Shown here: piece after piece, positions 4,813 to 6,449 of the stretch
Numbering within the stretch: position 1 is the stretch's first letter
How the letters are laid out: each line of letters starts with the position of its first letter
Assembly (NCBI GenBank): GCA_966210935.1
Contig: CBIHLX010000045.1
Span: 1-6,449, forward strand
Direction of reading: 5' to 3'
Length of the DNA stretch: 6,449 nucleotides
From: CBIHLX01 sp966210935
GTDB taxonomy: Bacteria > Patescibacteriota > Saccharimonadia > Saccharimonadales > Saccharimonadaceae
Translations under genes and position numbers: made by a program
The notes under the pieces: model-generated
The model's database searches: none
What the model was told of the DNA's origin: nothing
What the model saw: the letters and a program-made list of their open reading frames with translations, nothing else

Positions 4813-5270
4813 TGCCGATTCGTATTCTTGCTGTTGGCAAAAAGCATGAGTCTTGGGTGAGTGAAGGCATTGGCCGGTACGAAAAACGCCTCCAGCGCCC
4901 GTTCGAAACCAGCTGGCAGATCCTGCCCCACTCCGCGCGCGAAGGTGACGCGGCCCGAGCCGATGAATCCGCTCGTTTACTTGCTAAAATCAACGACGAA
5001 GATTACGTTGTCCTGCTCGATGAACGTGGCACTAACCTCGACTCCCCTAGCCTCTCAAGCTACCTATTGTCGTCTCTCCAGCGCTCCCAGCCGGTCGTCA
5101 TGATTATTGGTGGCGCTTATGGTGTTGATGAGTCAATCCAGCAGCGGGCGAATCTTATTTGGTCACTTTCAAAGCTTGTCTTTCCACACCAGCTCGTCCG
5201 ACTGATCCTGGCCGAGCAAATCTACCGCGCCCAAGAAATTGCCGGCGGTCGCCCCTACCACCACGAGTAA
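4812..5270 (+). CDS. rlmH: 23S rRNA pseudouridine-1915 N3-methyltransferase
   Basis: RlmH is a SPOUT-class methyltransferase that uses S-adenosylmethionine to methylate pseudouridine 1915 in helix 69 of 23S rRNA, acting on assembled 70S ribosomes as a dimer. The 152-aa protein starts MPIRILAVGKKHESWVSEGI and has the family length (about 155). Diagnostic parts are VVLLDERGTNLDSPSLSSYL (about 67-86), the knot/SAM-binding loop MIIGGAYGVDE (about 97-107) and the highly conserved C-terminus FPHQLVRLILAEQIYRAQEI followed by PYHHE. The start codon shares its A with the stop codon of the HIT gene (TAATG), showing translational coupling. No terminator is visible after the stop. Confidence 0.98.
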   Translation: MPIRILAVGKKHESWVSEGIGRYEKRLQRPFETSWQILPHSAREGDAARADESARLLAKINDEDYVVLLDERGTNLDSPSLSSYLLSSLQRSQPVVMIIGGAYGVDESIQQRANLIWSLSKLVFPHQLVRLILAEQIYRAQEIAGGRPYHHE

Positions 5271-5291
5271 TTTATATAGTTGACCAGACAG

Positions 5292-5320
5292 TTGACATTT
5301 AACAAAGCTTATGCTATATT
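5292..5320 (+). promoter_or_regulatory. Strong promoter of the 113-aa gene
   Basis: A perfect TTGACA -35 (5292-5297), a 17-bp spacer and TATATT (5315-5320) with an extended TG two bases upstream (TGCTATATT) form the most consensus-like promoter in the window. Transcription should start near 5327, leaving a 37-base leader. TTGAC also occurs 12 bp earlier as part of a short direct repeat (AGTTGAC at 5278-5284 and 5290-5296). Confidence 0.85.
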
Positions 5321-5363
5321 TAGTAGTGTTAAGTTATAAAACACAAACACCAAGAAAAATAAC

Positions 5364-5705
5364 ATGTTCAGCTTTTTTATCAACTCATTTGCTATCGGTC
5401 TCAGCGTCAGTACGGCGCTTGGTATCTTCGTTCACGACACCAAGATCGATAAATTCACTATCACTGCACTGGCACTTCCAGCGGTAGTTGCTGGTTACGA
5501 TGCGAGCACAAAGCTTGCAGCCCACCTTTCAACTGACTTTCACACCCACTCCGAACGTACGTCGCTTTCCCAGGCCATTCACGACCTGCGCCACACTAAT
5601 CCACGCGTTCAACCTCGTCATAACGACGATAAAAAGCACCTCCTGCAGCGTCATGCCACACGAGGTAACTTCTCATACGATAACTACAGTTATCCGCTAG
5701 CTTAA
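5364..5705 (+). CDS. Hypothetical 113-aa membrane-anchored protein
   Basis: I do not recognise the family. The N-terminus (MFSFFINSFAIGLSVSTALG) is a hydrophobic segment, roughly residues 3-23, without a clear signal peptidase site, so probably a membrane anchor. A second moderately hydrophobic stretch (FTITALALPAVVAGYDAS, about 31-48) could be another membrane helix. The rest is polar, with many His, Arg and Asp residues and a Tyr-rich C-terminus (NFSYDNYSYPLA). There is no cysteine. A near-consensus promoter lies upstream, but only an A-rich sequence (AAGAAAAATAAC) and no clear Shine-Dalgarno precedes the ATG. The stop codon overlaps that of the convergent valS. No shadow gene on the other strand explains it better; its own promoter supports a real gene. 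Confidence 0.75.
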   Translation: MFSFFINSFAIGLSVSTALGIFVHDTKIDKFTITALALPAVVAGYDASTKLAAHLSTDFHTHSERTSLSQAIHDLRHTNPRVQPRHNDDKKHLLQRHATRGNFSYDNYSYPLA

Positions 5706-6449
5706 GATAAAACGGTTAGCTCATCCTGCAGGCGCTCAATCAGCGCCTGTTTCTTTGCAAGCTCTTCACGTGACTCTTCGACAAGATGCGCCGGTGCCTT
5801 CGCAACGTAGCTCTCATTTGCCAGGCGCGCTTCTAGTGACTTCACATACTGGCGAGTTTCCACGAGGCGGACTTCCAGGTTTGTCTGGTGCTCGTAGAGC
5901 ACTTCCTCGCTAATGTCGAGCCAGACTTCACGACCTGAATTTGCAAGACGAAGTCCACGTGCCTGATCGGTGTGCTCCACGCTCTTTACGCGAGCCAAGT
6001 GGCGAATGAGGTCGGCATTATCCTGCACAAGACTATCCTGCTGGTAGAGCAAGCCGTACTTTTCATTACCAGGCAGCTCGGCCATAACGTAGCGAGCTTC
6101 AACAATGAGTTTCTGCAGACGGGTGAATTCAGCGGCCATAATGTCATTGTGCTCTATCACGGTTGGCCAAGTTTCCCCAATCAAGAGGTCTTTGTGCCAA
6201 GTAAGTGACTGCCAGATGGTCTCTGTTACAAACGGTGCAAACGGATGAGCCAGCTTCAGGCTGGTATCGAGAACATACGCTAACATATTGAGATTTTCGT
6301 CGGTCTTGTTCGCTTCCACGAACCAGTCGGCCACACTATCCCAAATCGCGTGGTATACGGTCTCCCCTGCTTCTGCAAAGCGGTAATCCGCTAGCTGCGT
6401 ATCGATGTCCTTCACAGCCTGGGCAAGCTCGCCGAGGATCCAGTGATCA
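5702..6449 (-). CDS. valS: Valyl-tRNA synthetase, C-terminal 248 residues; 5' part outside the window
   Basis: ValS attaches valine to tRNA-Val. The frame is open to the right edge, so the GTG at 6415 is an internal codon. The visible part opens with DHWILGELAQAV, the start of the class Ia anticodon-binding helical bundle. This continues with YRFAEAGETVYHAIWDSVAD and KLAHPFAPFVTETIWQ. The final 65 or so residues (RQYVKSLEARLANESYVAKA, then PAHLVEESREELAKKQALIE, ending RLQDELTVLS) are the coiled-coil arm typical of ValS, which contacts the tRNA elbow and separates ValS from IleS and LeuS. Active-site motifs (HIGH, KMSKS) and the editing domain are outside. The stop shares TTAA with the stop of the convergent 113-aa gene; no terminator lies between them. 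Confidence 0.95.
   Translation of the reverse strand, partial: DHWILGELAQAVKDIDTQLADYRFAEAGETVYHAIWDSVADWFVEANKTDENLNMLAYVLDTSLKLAHPFAPFVTETIWQSLTWHKDLLIGETWPTVIEHNDIMAAEFTRLQKLIVEARYVMAELPGNEKYGLLYQQDSLVQDNADLIRHLARVKSVEHTDQARGLRLANSGREVWLDISEEVLYEHQTNLEVRLVETRQYVKSLEARLANESYVAKAPAHLVEESREELAKKQALIERLQDELTVLS

Noticed and set aside
5278..5296. Direct repeat AGTTGAC twice, 12 bp apart, as an operator or a tandem -35
   Set aside because: Only the second copy has a -10 at the right distance; the repeat is too short to support more.
1..6449. UGA recoded as glycine or tryptophan, as in some CPR or mycoplasma lineages
   Set aside because: No TGA is used as a stop here, but none occurs inside the long genes either; Gly and Trp positions use GGN and TGG.

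Overview
The window looks like a piece of a small bacterial chromosome, most likely from the Patescibacteria (CPR), with Candidatus Saccharibacteria (TM7) as my best guess. The clues are indirect: very short intergenic gaps, several short proteins I cannot place, a valyl-tRNA synthetase and an RlmH/HIT pair of ordinary bacterial type, and a class Ic-like ribonucleotide reductase. All seven visible stop codons are TAA or TAG, and no in-frame TGA occurs in the long genes, so there is no sign of the UGA-as-glycine code of some CPR lineages. The lineage call is inference; the gene calls rest on the sequence.

Left half, minus strand (1-3507): a ribonucleotide reductase operon in the order nrdA, a 59-residue ORF, an 85-residue ORF, nrdB (cut by the window edge). 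NrdA (800 aa) has an ATP cone and every expected catalytic residue, but its C-terminus lacks the redox cysteine pair that normally re-reduces the active site. The 59-residue protein encoded just downstream ends in a CxxCQ sequence that looks like exactly that missing tail. NrdB has Phe where the radical Tyr would be and Glu for the first metal ligand, with Chlamydia-like ligand spacing, so it should be a Mn/Fe class Ic subunit. Together these suggest an unusual RNR in which the electron-relay tail is a separate protein. This is the most interesting item in the window.

Divergent control region (3508-3856): a clear sigma70-type promoter drives nrdA. It carries two NrdR-box-like sites with 16 bp between them, one filling the -35/-10 spacer and one just after the predicted start of transcription. 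A second pair of such sites, including a perfect 16-bp palindrome, lies next to the -10 element of the divergent 109-aa gene. The nrdA leader is about 146 nt long and can fold.

Right half (3857-6449): a 109-aa cysteine-free protein of unknown function ends in a strong terminator. Next are a minus-strand tRNA-Ser(CGA) with its own terminator, a HIT-family hydrolase overlapping rlmH by one base (plus strand), a 113-aa predicted membrane protein behind a near-consensus promoter, and the 3' part of valS on the minus strand, whose stop codon overlaps that of the 113-aa gene in the shared tetranucleotide TTAA.
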